Below the pieces are notes generated by a model. The model made no database searches, had not been told where the DNA came from, and worked only from the letters and a program-made list of their open reading frames with translations. Of a stretch of DNA of 33,782 nucleotides, positions 7,782 through 16,306 are shown in pieces. The stretch covers positions 1 to 33,782 of the forward strand of contig JAVWQH010000022.1 of assembly GCA_036635475.1 (NCBI GenBank). The letters are read 5' to 3'. Source of the stretch: JAHHUA01 sp036635475 (GTDB taxonomy: Bacteria > Bacillota > Clostridia > Oscillospirales > Ruminococcaceae). Made by a program: the position numbers and the translations under genes. Numbering within the stretch: position 1 is the stretch's first letter; each line of letters begins with the position of its first letter.

Positions 7782-9242
7782 ATGAAAAAAACAATCTTAC
7801 GCACAAATTTATTGATAGCTATGGTAATAATTATAGGGTTTATTGTGATAGAAATTTCAACCAATCTTTCCTTTAGACATTTGTTTGTTCAAGATGTTGA
7901 ATATGTGTCAAAGTTGACTTCTGAAAACATATATATGGGAATTAAAGAGCTTATGAGCCAACCTCTTAATGTTTCATTATCAATGGCAAGGGATAATTTT
8001 TTGCGTGAATTTATGGCTGAAGAAAACAGCGAAATTCATTCTCCCCAAAGACTTGTTAAACTCCAAAATTATCTGACTGAATATAAAAATAAAAATGGTT
8101 TTGATTCTGTATTTTTAGTGTCCACAAAAACCGGAAATTATTATCATTATAAAAATGGTATTGACCGAGTAATGTCGCCAAATAATGAAGAGGATATATG
8201 GTTTTATGATTTTTTGAAATCCGATGATGAATATGCTCTTAATGTTGATAATGACCAAGCAACTGACGATCATATCACGATTTTCGTCAACTGTAAGCTC
8301 AAAGACAACAATGGTAACCTTTTGGGCGTAATCGGCGTTGGTATGGAAACACCATACATACAAAAGCTGCTTGGCGAAAATGAAAATAAATATCAAATAG
8401 CTGCATATTTAATTGATGATATTGGAAATATACAGCTATCTTCTTCATTGACAGAATTTGAACGAGTAAATCTCTTCGACAAACCCACATATAATGAAAT
8501 CAAAACTCAAATAATAAACAACAGAACTTCAACAGAAAATAAGTGGTATTCAACTGAACAAGAACGTGGGTATTTTGTAACAAGATATATCTCTTATCTA
8601 AATTGGTATCTGGTTGTTGAAAAAAGCACAGATGCTTTGCACCAAAAAATGCTCGTTCAACTATGGCTAAGCACATTACTTACAATTATTGTAATATGTT
8701 TTATTATCACTGTTTTGACGTTTATTTTGAAACGCAATTATAAACTAATGACAATTCTTGCTGAAGTTGACCAACTTACTGGTCTTAGAAATCGCACCAG
8801 TTACGAGTGTGATATTGGCAATTATGAAAAAAATATGGCTAAATATCAACATTTCGGTATTGGCATTTTCGATTTGAACAAGTTGAAAAGTGTCAATGAC
8901 CGCTTTGGCCATCAAGAAGGCGATTTATACCTCAAAACTTTCTCTGACCTATTAAGAAAATCCTTTAATCAATCTCCTGTTTATCGTATTGGTGGAGATG
9001 AATTTTGTATAATCTTTTTGGATTTTGAAGAAGATTATATTTTGAAGCAATACGAACTTTTGAAGAGTGAACTTGAAAAGCACAGTAATAAAAAAGAATA
9101 TACAGAAAGTGTTGCTTTTGGCTATGCCTTTTATGATGCTACCACAGCACCGACTACTCAATTAATATTTTCTCAAGCGGACCAAAATATGTATGAAGAT
9201 AAAAAAATATATAAGGCGAAAATGACTGAGGAGAACAAATAA
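7782..9242 (+). CDS. Membrane diguanylate cyclase with extracellular dCache sensor
   Basis: This 486-residue protein would make cyclic di-GMP from two GTP in response to an extracellular signal. TM1 is at about residues 10-28 and TM2 at about 294-316. The intervening region of about 260 residues has the features of a double Cache sensor, including VSTKTGNYYHY, a W-x-x-x-FLKSDDEY segment and DQATDDHITIFVNCKLKDNN, then GNLLGVIGVGM. The GGDEF domain starts at DQLTGLRNR, and the active-site loop GGDEF (404-408) is intact, as are the metal/GTP residues in FDLNKLKSVND. The allosteric I-site RxxD that usually sits just upstream reads NQSP here, so product inhibition is probably absent. AAAGGGG lies 7 nt before the ATG. 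No EAL or HD-GYP partner is in the window. Confidence 0.9.
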   Translation: MKKTILRTNLLIAMVIIIGFIVIEISTNLSFRHLFVQDVEYVSKLTSENIYMGIKELMSQPLNVSLSMARDNFLREFMAEENSEIHSPQRLVKLQNYLTEYKNKNGFDSVFLVSTKTGNYYHYKNGIDRVMSPNNEEDIWFYDFLKSDDEYALNVDNDQATDDHITIFVNCKLKDNNGNLLGVIGVGMETPYIQKLLGENENKYQIAAYLIDDIGNIQLSSSLTEFERVNLFDKPTYNEIKTQIINNRTSTENKWYSTEQERGYFVTRYISYLNWYLVVEKSTDALHQKMLVQLWLSTLLTIIVICFIITVLTFILKRNYKLMTILAEVDQLTGLRNRTSYECDIGNYEKNMAKYQHFGIGIFDLNKLKSVNDRFGHQEGDLYLKTFSDLLRKSFNQSPVYRIGGDEFCIIFLDFEEDYILKQYELLKSELEKHSNKKEYTESVAFGYAFYDATTAPTTQLIFSQADQNMYEDKKIYKAKMTEENK

Positions 9243-9389
9243 GCTTCAACCTTTGAAAACCAATGTATTTTGATATCTCTCTGCCTTAAAAATAATCTTA
9301 AACAATGATGTCACTCATTCAATCTATATGGCTATGTGTCAATTATGTTAAAACATATGATTGTGCTTGCAGAACTAATATTTGCCTAA

Positions 9390-9435
9390 AAACAGCCACC
9401 GCACTAAACGTAAAAAGTTAGTGCGGTGGCTGTTT
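9390..9435. terminator. Strong 18-bp hairpin between convergent genes
   Basis: AAACAGCCACCGCACTAA (9390-9407) and TTAGTGCGGTGGCTGTTT (9418-9435) are exact inverted copies with a 10-nt loop. It lies between the plus-strand GGDEF gene and the minus-strand lipoprotein gene, so it probably serves both as a bidirectional terminator. The T-rich edges are short. Confidence 0.7.
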
Positions 9436-9507
9436 GTGTAGGTTATCTTGATACTCTCAAAATGGTGCGGTTTTGAGCAATATTCCGTTTAATGCTCATA
9501 ATGGATA

Positions 9508-10137
9508 CTATTTTTCTTTATGAGAAACGATTAAGTATTTATCATTAGATTTTTTTAATGTTAAAATCATATCGTCACTATAAAGTGTTACAATATCGCC
9601 ATTAATTTCTCCGCTTTTGCAAATAAACTGAGCAAAGCCAGCATCGCTTGTAAATGTATAAAACGAATTATAAGGCTCTCCTAAATAAGGCACTTCGCTT
9701 GTTTCAATGCTGTCTACTGTAATGCCCATATACTTTTGCAGTACATCATTGATTTCATTTTTAGGTTTTCTTTGAATTGGAACAGGCATATCACCTAAGG
9801 TTTCAACCTCATTAAAAGGGAAATTACTCAGCTCTTTCAACAATTCAAATTCATCTTTGTTTATTCCGTCGGAGTTTAACATATTTACTGTTGAAAAATA
9901 CCTAATAAATTCTTCGAAATTCATATCCTCAGGCTTGTCATAAGTGGAAGATATAAAAAAGCTAAGTGGGTTTACTATTAATTCATATTTTTCATTATCA
10001 ATTGGCTGTAATGGTTCAAATGCTTTATTCACCTCATCAATTTGTGACTGCGTTAGCTGTTTGGGCTTTTGCGTACAGCCCACAAAAAGCAAGATAAAAA
10101 CCATAAATACACTGGAAACTAGTAAAAATTTTTTCAT
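9508..10137 (-). CDS. Predicted lipoprotein of unknown function
   Basis: This 209-residue protein has a lipoprotein signal peptide (MKK, a hydrophobic core rich in Phe, Val and Leu, lipobox FVGC, Cys21). The mature part is charged and mixed alpha/beta. The C-terminal end (FAQFICKSGEINGDIVTLYS, then MILTLKKSNDKYLIVSH) resembles the NTF2-like or DUF-type tails common in small Firmicute lipoproteins, where a short beta meander ends with a repeated Tyr-x-hydrophobic strand; I cannot place it in a family. GGAGGAG lies close to the ATG. A good minus-strand promoter lies at 10210-10238. There are no operon partners, so the role is unknown. Confidence 0.75.
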   Translation of the reverse strand: MKKFLLVSSVFMVFILLFVGCTQKPKQLTQSQIDEVNKAFEPLQPIDNEKYELIVNPLSFFISSTYDKPEDMNFEEFIRYFSTVNMLNSDGINKDEFELLKELSNFPFNEVETLGDMPVPIQRKPKNEINDVLQKYMGITVDSIETSEVPYLGEPYNSFYTFTSDAGFAQFICKSGEINGDIVTLYSDDMILTLKKSNDKYLIVSHKEK

Positions 10138-10209
10138 ATTTCTCCTCCGTCAATATAAATTAAACCACTCATGCACTTTCATAGCAAATGCAGGAGATTT
10201 TTCTAATTC

Positions 10210-10238
10210 AGTATATCACAGTTTTTTACGTTGTGCAA
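10210..10238 (-). promoter_or_regulatory. Extended -10 promoter of the minus-strand lipoprotein
   Basis: Read on the minus strand, TTGCAC (10238-10233) is followed after 17 bp by TATACT (10215-10210), preceded by TGA to give the extended -10 TGnTATACT. This leaves a leader of about 65 nt before the gene. Confidence 0.55.
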
Positions 10239-10249
10239 TTGATGATATG

Positions 10250-10279
10250 TCAACAGATATCTGTACAGAACAGTGTTGA
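10250..10279. other. Compound dyad upstream of the lipoprotein promoter
   Basis: TCAACA (10250-10255) and TGTTGA (10274-10279) are inverted. Between them lies an exact 12-bp palindrome ACAGATATCTGT (10253-10264), overlapping a second 8-bp palindrome CTGTACAG (10261-10268). It sits just upstream of the minus-strand -35 box, a typical activator or repressor position. Confidence 0.35.
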
Positions 10280-10684
10280 ACAACAAATAAAAGCTATTTG
10301 TGAAAAATTCTTGTGTTAGGACATACCATAATATTTATTATGCGCCCAATAGCTAAGCTGTCATATTAAGGAAAGCATACAACAATTGTTAATGAATTAT
10401 AGTCTTAATAATATGTATAAAATTACATACTTTTCGCAAAACACATATATATAATAATGTGTATATGTACAGATATTGTAAATAAATTTTAAGAAAATAC
10501 AAAGATGTTGCAAAATAAAAGTAAAATAAATATTAGAAACATAAGCATATAAGCCATATAACTTGGTAAATGACAAGATATAATAATAATGCAATTTGTT
10601 TATTCATAATTTACAAATAATATGTTCAAATTATAGAAGAATTTACAAAAGTGATAAAATATACAAAAAACTACATAATTAGTA
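10280..10684. other. AT-rich intergenic stretch with no gene seen
   Basis: About 400 bp of very AT-rich DNA. Open frames here are low-complexity, dominated by Tyr, Ile and Phe codons, and lack convincing ribosome binding sites. One minor hairpin-like sequence (CAAATA...TATTTG near 10283-10300) is visible, but no riboswitch or RNA gene was recognised. Confidence 0.5.
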
Positions 10685-10713
10685 TTGACTTTGATAAAAG
10701 TTGTAGCTATAAT
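10685..10713 (+). promoter_or_regulatory. Promoter of the peptide importer-amidohydrolase operon
   Basis: A -35 TTGACT (10685-10690) and a consensus -10 TATAAT (10708-10713) have a 17-bp spacer. It should drive all genes to the terminator at 19266-19304, about 8.5 kb. Confidence 0.8.
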
Positions 10714-10741
10714 GTGAATAAGTTCACGTGAATAGGTTCGC
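10714..10741. promoter_or_regulatory. Tandem palindromic 14-mers: likely operator of the operon
   Basis: Two abutting 14-bp elements, GTGAATAAGTTCAC (10714-10727) and GTGAATAGGTTCGC (10728-10741), are near-identical direct repeats. The first is a dyad with GTGAA/TTCAC arms and the second a slightly imperfect one. They start at the base after the -10 box and would cover the start point. GTGAA-N4-TTCAC dyads are typical of TetR-type operators, and a TetR gene closes this operon at 18585, so autoregulation is likely. Confidence 0.65.
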
Positions 10742-10780
10742 ATATTATCACGAGACAAATATTAAAAGGATGTGCAAAAA

Positions 10781-12355
10781 ATGAAAGTAAAAGAAATTCT
10801 AGCAGCAGTTTTAGCAACTTCTATGGTTTTCACTTTGACAGCATGCGGTGGCAATGAAGAAAAACCTAATTCGTCAAAAGATACGGGTACAGAAAGTAAA
10901 GGCACATTAATCGTCGCAACAAGTTCTGCACCTATTCATTTTAATGCTGATGCCAATGCGATGGCAGGTTCATTTCCGGCTGTAAATATTTTTAGCGGAC
11001 TTCTTGAAACAACAATCAGCGGTGCTATTATTCCCGATTTAGCAAAAGAATACACTATATCTGATGACGGACTTACTTATACGTTTAAATTAAATTCCGG
11101 CATTAAGTGGCACGATGGCAAAGATTTTTCTTCAGATGACGTAAAATTTACATTTGACACAATTATTAAGGAAAAAGGCGTAAATATTGATAAATATAAA
11201 AACATTAAAGAAATTACAACTCCTGATAAAGATACTGTAATTTTCAAATTGGAAAATGTTGATGCTTCACTTATTTCCTATATTCCTATGACAGATATTC
11301 TTCCAAAACATTTGTATGAAGGTACAAATTGGTTGGAAAACCCAGCAAATAAAAATCCAATCGGAACAGGTGCTTTTAAATTTGTTGGTGAAGAAAAAGA
11401 TGTTAGTATAACTCTTGAAGCAAATAAAGACTACTTTAAAGGTGAACCTGGGGTTGATAAGATTATTTATAAGATAATTCCTGACGAAAACACTGCTGTA
11501 CAAGCTTACTTAAACGGCGAGGTTGACCTTTTGGGATTACCAGCTGCTATATCACCGGCTGCTGTACCTTCTTTGCAGAACCTAAAAGGTACAAAAGTTC
11601 AAACAATGATTAGCGCAGACAGACAATATCTTGTTACAAATATGGCAAAATCACCTTGGAATGATGTTAATGTAAGACGTGCAATTGCACTTTGTCTTGA
11701 TAGACCACAATTTGTTGAAAAAGCTCATAAAGGATTTGCAGAAGTTGCTGAAGGTTTTTATACACCAGCAGTATCCTGGGCATACACAGATAAATACAAA
11801 ATGCCTGATAGAGATGTTGAAGCAGCAAACAAATTGCTTGATGAAGCAGGACTTAAAAAAGATGCTAATGGTGTAAGAATTAAAGATGCACAAATTGTTA
11901 TTTTTGAATTTGCTGTATTCTCCGATATTGCAACTATTCTTCAACAAAACTTAAAAGACATCGGTATTGAATCCAAAATCACAACTCTCGAATATGCCGC
12001 TTGGATGGATAAAATGAAGAATGGCGATTTCGACTTTGGTATCACAGGTGGATTCCATGGACCAGACCCAGACAACCTATCAGGACGTGTTGGCGTAGGC
12101 GGTTGGGGTAACTTTATGAAATATAATAATCCAGAACTAGAAAAATTACTACAAGATGGCAGAATGGAATCTGACCAAACAAAAAGAGCAGAAATTTATT
12201 CCGAAGTTCAAAGAATTATATCAGAGGACTTGCCAATTATGCCTATGACAGAATGGTGCTACATCATTGTATCAAAAGATAATATGAGCGGTCACCCAAT
12301 CGAACTTCAAGATTCTATCGGTTCAGCAAACTACTTCAAAATTAAATTTAACTAA
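10781..12355 (+). CDS. Dipeptide/oligopeptide ABC transporter, substrate-binding lipoprotein
   Basis: About 524 residues, the standard length of family 5 solute-binding proteins (DppA/OppA). Lipobox LTAC places the lipidated Cys at residue 22 from this start. Family hallmarks include LIVATSSAP near the mature N-terminus, SGLLETTISGAIIPDLAKEY, then LTYTFKLNSGIKWHDGKDFSSDDVKFTFD, and VRRAIALCLDR in the second half. The ATG at 10781 was chosen because AAAAGGA ends 10 nt upstream; a GTG at 10772 would sit almost on the ribosome binding site. It is the first gene of the operon and is followed by a stable hairpin that probably keeps its mRNA more abundant than the rest. Ligand specificity cannot be read from sequence, but the linked amidohydrolases suggest cyclic or N-acylated amide or peptide compounds. 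Confidence 0.92.
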   Translation: MKVKEILAAVLATSMVFTLTACGGNEEKPNSSKDTGTESKGTLIVATSSAPIHFNADANAMAGSFPAVNIFSGLLETTISGAIIPDLAKEYTISDDGLTYTFKLNSGIKWHDGKDFSSDDVKFTFDTIIKEKGVNIDKYKNIKEITTPDKDTVIFKLENVDASLISYIPMTDILPKHLYEGTNWLENPANKNPIGTGAFKFVGEEKDVSITLEANKDYFKGEPGVDKIIYKIIPDENTAVQAYLNGEVDLLGLPAAISPAAVPSLQNLKGTKVQTMISADRQYLVTNMAKSPWNDVNVRRAIALCLDRPQFVEKAHKGFAEVAEGFYTPAVSWAYTDKYKMPDRDVEAANKLLDEAGLKKDANGVRIKDAQIVIFEFAVFSDIATILQQNLKDIGIESKITTLEYAAWMDKMKNGDFDFGITGGFHGPDPDNLSGRVGVGGWGNFMKYNNPELEKLLQDGRMESDQTKRAEIYSEVQRIISEDLPIMPMTEWCYIIVSKDNMSGHPIELQDSIGSANYFKIKFN

Positions 12356-12371
12356 CTCTCTCCCTTTAAAA

Positions 12372-12408
12372 AGCAGTATCTTATGCCCGAAACTCATAAG
12401 ATACTGCT
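12372..12408 (+). other. Intra-operon stem-loop after the binding protein gene
   Basis: AGCAGTATCTTATG (12372-12385) pairs exactly with CATAAGATACTGCT (12395-12408) around a 9-nt loop. No T run follows on the plus strand, so it looks like a 3'-end stabilising or processing hairpin rather than a terminator. Confidence 0.6.
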
Positions 12409-12454
12409 AAATAATAAAAAGACAAATAACTGTTAAAGACTGTGGTGGTGTAAA

Positions 12455-13426
12455 ATGAAAAAATATGTATTTAAGCGAATATTAACAGGTCTTTTCGTTG
12501 TTGCAATTGTTTTTGTAATTAACTTTGTGATTGTAAGATTAGCACCTGGAGATCCTGTTTCGATACTGGCGGGAAGGGATAATCCATCGCAAGAACTGAT
12601 GGATAATCTAAATGAAAAGTATGGCTTTGACCAGCCAATGCATATTCAATTTATAAGATATATTAAAAATATGCTTAAAGGCGATTTTGGCAATTCTGTA
12701 ATATACAATGAAGGCGTTTTAAAACTAATATTTGATAAAATGGGTGCTTCATTGTTGTTGGCATTAAGTGCGATAGTTCTTGCGTTAATTATAGGAACTG
12801 CAATTGGATTGTATGCGGCAACTCATCAAAATGGGTGGTTTGACAAAATTTTTACGGCTTTATCATATGTATTAAATTCAATGCCATCATTTTGGTTGGC
12901 AATAATGTTTATAATGGTTTTTGCAACAAATTTAGGTTGGGTACCAACTTCCGGTATAAGTGATTTAAGAAATAATTATACAGGAATTAGATTAATTGTC
13001 GATGTATTGTGGCATTTGTTGATGCCTGTAATGACTCTAACATTAATTCAATTGCCAGTTTATTTTAAAATTGCACGAAGCTCTGTGCTGCAAGTAATGT
13101 CAGAGGATTTTATCACAACATTTAGAGCAACAGGTATGAGTGAAAAGAAAATATATAATAAGTATGTATTTAAAAATGCAATTTTGCCTGTAGTAACAGT
13201 TTTCGGAATAAGCTTAGCATTTGTTATCACAGGTTCTGTATTGGTTGAAACAGTATTCTCATGGCCAGGTACAGGAAGATTGATGATGACAGCGATTATG
13301 AATCGAGATTATCCTTTAATAATGGGTATATATTTAATTCTTTCTTTGTCTATTTCAATTATGATGATAATTGTTGATTTAATCTACGCTTATATAGACC
13401 CTAGAATAAGAAATTCATACAATTAA
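12455..13426 (+). CDS. Peptide ABC transporter permease (DppB/OppB type)
   Basis: This 323-residue membrane protein has six predicted helices and is the usual DppB length. The N-terminal signature KRILTGLFVVAIVFVINFVI, then RLAPGDP, and the extracytoplasmic YGFDQPMHIQF segment are diagnostic. The cytoplasmic coupling loop EDFITTFRATGMSEKKIYNK, continuing KNAILPVV, carries the EAA-type G motif that contacts an ATPase. The C-terminus has ETVFSWPGTGRLMMTAI and ends DPRIR, as in family members. A GGTGGTG ribosome binding site lies 6-11 nt upstream. With the next gene it forms the heterodimeric channel of the importer. The family is certain; the substrate is not. Confidence 0.92.
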   Translation: MKKYVFKRILTGLFVVAIVFVINFVIVRLAPGDPVSILAGRDNPSQELMDNLNEKYGFDQPMHIQFIRYIKNMLKGDFGNSVIYNEGVLKLIFDKMGASLLLALSAIVLALIIGTAIGLYAATHQNGWFDKIFTALSYVLNSMPSFWLAIMFIMVFATNLGWVPTSGISDLRNNYTGIRLIVDVLWHLLMPVMTLTLIQLPVYFKIARSSVLQVMSEDFITTFRATGMSEKKIYNKYVFKNAILPVVTVFGISLAFVITGSVLVETVFSWPGTGRLMMTAIMNRDYPLIMGIYLILSLSISIMMIIVDLIYAYIDPRIRNSYN

Positions 13427-13457
13427 TCCTGTGAATATCTGCAGAAAGGATACGACT

Positions 13458-14312
13458 ATGAGTAAAATCAGTGAAAAATTAAAGAAATTACTTAAAACAA
13501 TAAATTCAAACGGACAACTCAAATGGGGCTGTATTATACTACTTTTGATAATTGTCGTAATAATATTTACTCCGTTTCTTACACGCTATTCTCCATATGA
13601 AATATCTTGTGATATGTTGTTAGCTCCAAATTCTCAAAACCTTTTGGGTACAGATGGACTTGGAAAAGACGTTTTCAGTATGATATTGTACGGTGCAAGA
13701 ACTTCTATTATTATAGGTCTTGTATCTGCATTAATTTCGGGTGTATTAGGAACATTTATCGGTGGTATTGCCGGATTCATCGGGGGTAAAACCGACAAAG
13801 TAATATCAGAAATAATCAATATATTTTTGATGATTCCAACATTCTTTCTAATCCTTATGATAGTTGCAATGTTCGGAAGCAGTATGTTTAATGTAATGTT
13901 GGTAATAGGTTTTACCTCGTGGCCAAGTAATGCAAGACTTATGAGAGTTCAAGCATTGTCACTAAAGGAACGTACATTTGTCAAAAGTGCTATTGCAAGC
14001 GGCGAAAATAATATGAAAATATTGTTCAACTATATTATTCCAAATGGTATTTATCCTATCATTTCAAACACAACTCTTAGCATTTCAGGTGCAATATTAA
14101 CAGAAGCAAGCTTGAGCTTTTTAGGTCTGGGCGACCCGAACGTAGTAAGCTGGGGTCAGATGATTTTTGAAGGCAAGGCATATATAGCTGTTGCACCATG
14201 GATAACAACATTTTCTGGTATTGCTATTTTGATATTGGTTATAAGTTTCTATCTAATTGGCGATGGACTGAATGTTGTATTAAATCCAAAGCTAAAATCA
14301 GCTAAAAAGTAG
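13458..14312 (+). CDS. Peptide ABC transporter permease (DppC/OppC type)
   Basis: This 284-residue inner-membrane protein pairs with the preceding permease. The DppC signature LLGTDGLGKDVFSMILYGAR and the downstream GFIGGKTDKVISEIINIFLMIPTFFL region are present. The EAA loop is KSAIASGENNMKILFNYIIP, and the C-terminal LTEASLSFLGLGDPNVVSWG is highly typical. The ATG at 13458 was chosen over an upstream GTG at 13431 because AGAAAGGA lies 7 nt before it and the extra nine residues (MNICRKDTT) have no family precedent. The gap to the previous gene is 31 bp, consistent with one operon. Confidence 0.92.
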   Translation: MSKISEKLKKLLKTINSNGQLKWGCIILLLIIVVIIFTPFLTRYSPYEISCDMLLAPNSQNLLGTDGLGKDVFSMILYGARTSIIIGLVSALISGVLGTFIGGIAGFIGGKTDKVISEIINIFLMIPTFFLILMIVAMFGSSMFNVMLVIGFTSWPSNARLMRVQALSLKERTFVKSAIASGENNMKILFNYIIPNGIYPIISNTTLSISGAILTEASLSFLGLGDPNVVSWGQMIFEGKAYIAVAPWITTFSGIAILILVISFYLIGDGLNVVLNPKLKSAKK

Positions 14313-14323
14313 GGGGCGAAAAT

Positions 14324-15283
14324 ATGAGCAAAATACTTGATTTAAAAAATGTTTCAATTACTTATAAAACAAATAAAAGAGAAGTTCTTGCTGCCGATGA
14401 TATAACGTTCTCTATTGATCAAGGGCAATCCGTTGGAATAGTTGGAGAGTCCGGTTCAGGTAAATCAACTCTTGCAATGGGTATATTAAGACTTTTGCCT
14501 ACTGATTGTTCAGAAATAACAGGAGAAATTTTGTTTAATGGCAAAGACCTTCTTAAAATGACGAATGAGGAATTTAATGAGTTAAGATGGCTTGATATAT
14601 CAGTTGTTTTCCAAAAAGCTATGAATACTTTGAGTCCTATTCATAAAATAGGCGACCAATTTGAAGATATTTACAGAGTACATGATAAAACATCTTCAAA
14701 AGAACAAATAATCAAAAACATTATAGAAATGTTAGCACTTGTTAATTTGAACGAAAGAGTATTAAAACTTTATCCACACGAATTATCAGGCGGCATGCTT
14801 CAAAGAGTTTCAATTGCATTAGGACTTATGCACAAACCAAAAGTTATTGTATTGGACGAATCAACAACGGCACTTGATGTTGTAACACAAACGCAAATTC
14901 TTGAAGAAATTAAAAAGCTTGAGAGAAAGCTTAAAATGACAAGAATTATGATTACACACGATATGGCAGTTGTAGCAAGTTCTTGTGAAAAGGTAATAGT
15001 TTTGTATGCAGGAAGATTGATGGAGTTTGGATATGTTAAAGACGTTATAAAAAATCCTCGTCACCCATACACAATAGGACTTTTAAATTCCTACCCAACG
15101 TTAAAAGGTGAAAAAACCAATCTTAAAGGAATAGAAGGTTCTTTGCCGGACTTATCTGAAAGATGCCCAGGCTGTATATTTGCAGCAAGATGCGAACACG
15201 CAACAAAGAAATGCTTTGAGGAAAAACCTATGCCAAAAACATTGGAAGATGGTAGAGTTATATCCTGTCACTTATATAATTAA
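14324..15283 (+). CDS. Peptide ABC transporter ATPase (DppD/OppD type)
   Basis: This 319-residue ATPase powers the importer. Walker A is GESGSGKST (residues 41-49), the signature is LSGGM (154-158) and Walker B is VIVLDE (174-179), followed by an H-loop in TRIMITHD. The C-terminal oligopeptide-type extension with Cys-rich CPGCIFAARCEHATKKC and final SCH is present; this segment is characteristic of DppD/F-type ATPases and can bind an iron-sulfur cluster in some members. The Q-loop reads VVFQKAMNTLSPIHKIG, which is specific for the peptide class. An AGGGGGCG ribosome binding site lies 6-13 nt upstream. The start is 12 bp after the permease stop. Confidence 0.93.
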   Translation: MSKILDLKNVSITYKTNKREVLAADDITFSIDQGQSVGIVGESGSGKSTLAMGILRLLPTDCSEITGEILFNGKDLLKMTNEEFNELRWLDISVVFQKAMNTLSPIHKIGDQFEDIYRVHDKTSSKEQIIKNIIEMLALVNLNERVLKLYPHELSGGMLQRVSIALGLMHKPKVIVLDESTTALDVVTQTQILEEIKKLERKLKMTRIMITHDMAVVASSCEKVIVLYAGRLMEFGYVKDVIKNPRHPYTIGLLNSYPTLKGEKTNLKGIEGSLPDLSERCPGCIFAARCEHATKKCFEEKPMPKTLEDGRVISCHLYN

Positions 15284-15310
15284 GCTTATAGCGGAAAGGA
15301 GAAAGGATAT

Positions 15311-16306
15311 ATGCAAGAAAATATTCTTACAGTCAATCACTTATATAAATGGTATGAACAACGCAATGACAAATTGATGAGTTTGAAAAAAATCAATGTA
15401 CAAGCTGTAGATGATGTAAGCTTTACATTAAATAAAAGAGAAACTTTGGGAATAATCGGAGAGAGTGGCTGCGGCAAATCGACTCTGGGAAAAGTTTTGC
15501 TAGGACTTGAATCACCAACAAAAGGTGAAATAATAATAGATGGAAAAGATGCTATAAATTTTCTGAAAACAGACAGATTAAACTTCAGAAAAACAGTTCA
15601 AATAGTTTTCCAAAACCCATTTGACACATTCAACCCAAGACATAAAATCGGAAAAATTCTTGAGAGAATAATGAAACTTCACAATATAGAAGATAGTAAT
15701 GAGGCAAGAAAAGAACGTGCTATAAAGGAATTGGAAAATGTTGGACTATTGCCGGGAAAAGATTTTTACGAAAGATTTCCTCACGAGTTATCGGGCGGAC
15801 AGCTGCAAAGAGTTTCAATTTTGCGTTCTATGATACTTCAACCTAAAATTCTTGTGGCAGATGAACCTGTGTCAATGCTTGACGTTTCAGTTCGTGCAGA
15901 TATTATCAATATGTTCGCAGAAATGATAAAACAACACGATACATCAATAATATTCATCAGCCACGATATTGCAACAACAAGATATATTTCAGATAAAATA
16001 GCTGTAATGTATTTGGGAAGAATTGTTGAAACAGGCAAAACAGAAGATATTATTCAAAATCCAATGCACCCATATACAAAAGCACTTATTTCCAACTGTG
16101 CTTCCATTGATGTTGATGAAGAAAGAAAAGCAATAAAGATTAATGGTGAACCTCCAACACCTATTAATCCGGGACCTGGTTGCTATTTTGCAAAAAGGTG
16201 TCCTATGGCTACAGAAAAATGCTTCAAAACATATCCTGAATACACTAAGTTTGGCGATGACAGACTTGTTAGTTGTCATCTTTGTACAAAGGAGAATGTA
16301 AAATGA
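15311..16306 (+). CDS. Peptide ABC transporter ATPase (DppF/OppF type)
   Basis: This 331-residue second ATPase forms a heterodimer with the previous one. Walker A is GESGCGKST (50-58), with signature LSGGQLQRVSIL, Walker B LVADEP and D-loop SMLDVS. The Q-loop reads VFQNPFDTFNPRHKIG, typical of DppF. The C-terminal Cys cluster CYFAKRCPMATEKC and the final VSCHLC are conserved. AAAGGAGAAAGG precedes the ATG. The stop codon overlaps the start of the next gene in an ATGA arrangement (16303-16306), which implies translational coupling to the first amidohydrolase and ties the hydrolases functionally to uptake. Confidence 0.93.
   Translation: MQENILTVNHLYKWYEQRNDKLMSLKKINVQAVDDVSFTLNKRETLGIIGESGCGKSTLGKVLLGLESPTKGEIIIDGKDAINFLKTDRLNFRKTVQIVFQNPFDTFNPRHKIGKILERIMKLHNIEDSNEARKERAIKELENVGLLPGKDFYERFPHELSGGQLQRVSILRSMILQPKILVADEPVSMLDVSVRADIINMFAEMIKQHDTSIIFISHDIATTRYISDKIAVMYLGRIVETGKTEDIIQNPMHPYTKALISNCASIDVDEERKAIKINGEPPTPINPGPGCYFAKRCPMATEKCFKTYPEYTKFGDDRLVSCHLCTKENVK

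Noticed and set aside
10397..10594. 65-residue minus-strand open frame in the large intergenic gap
   Set aside because: The translation is low-complexity Tyr/Ile/Phe-rich, as expected from AT-rich noncoding DNA. No ribosome binding site was seen.
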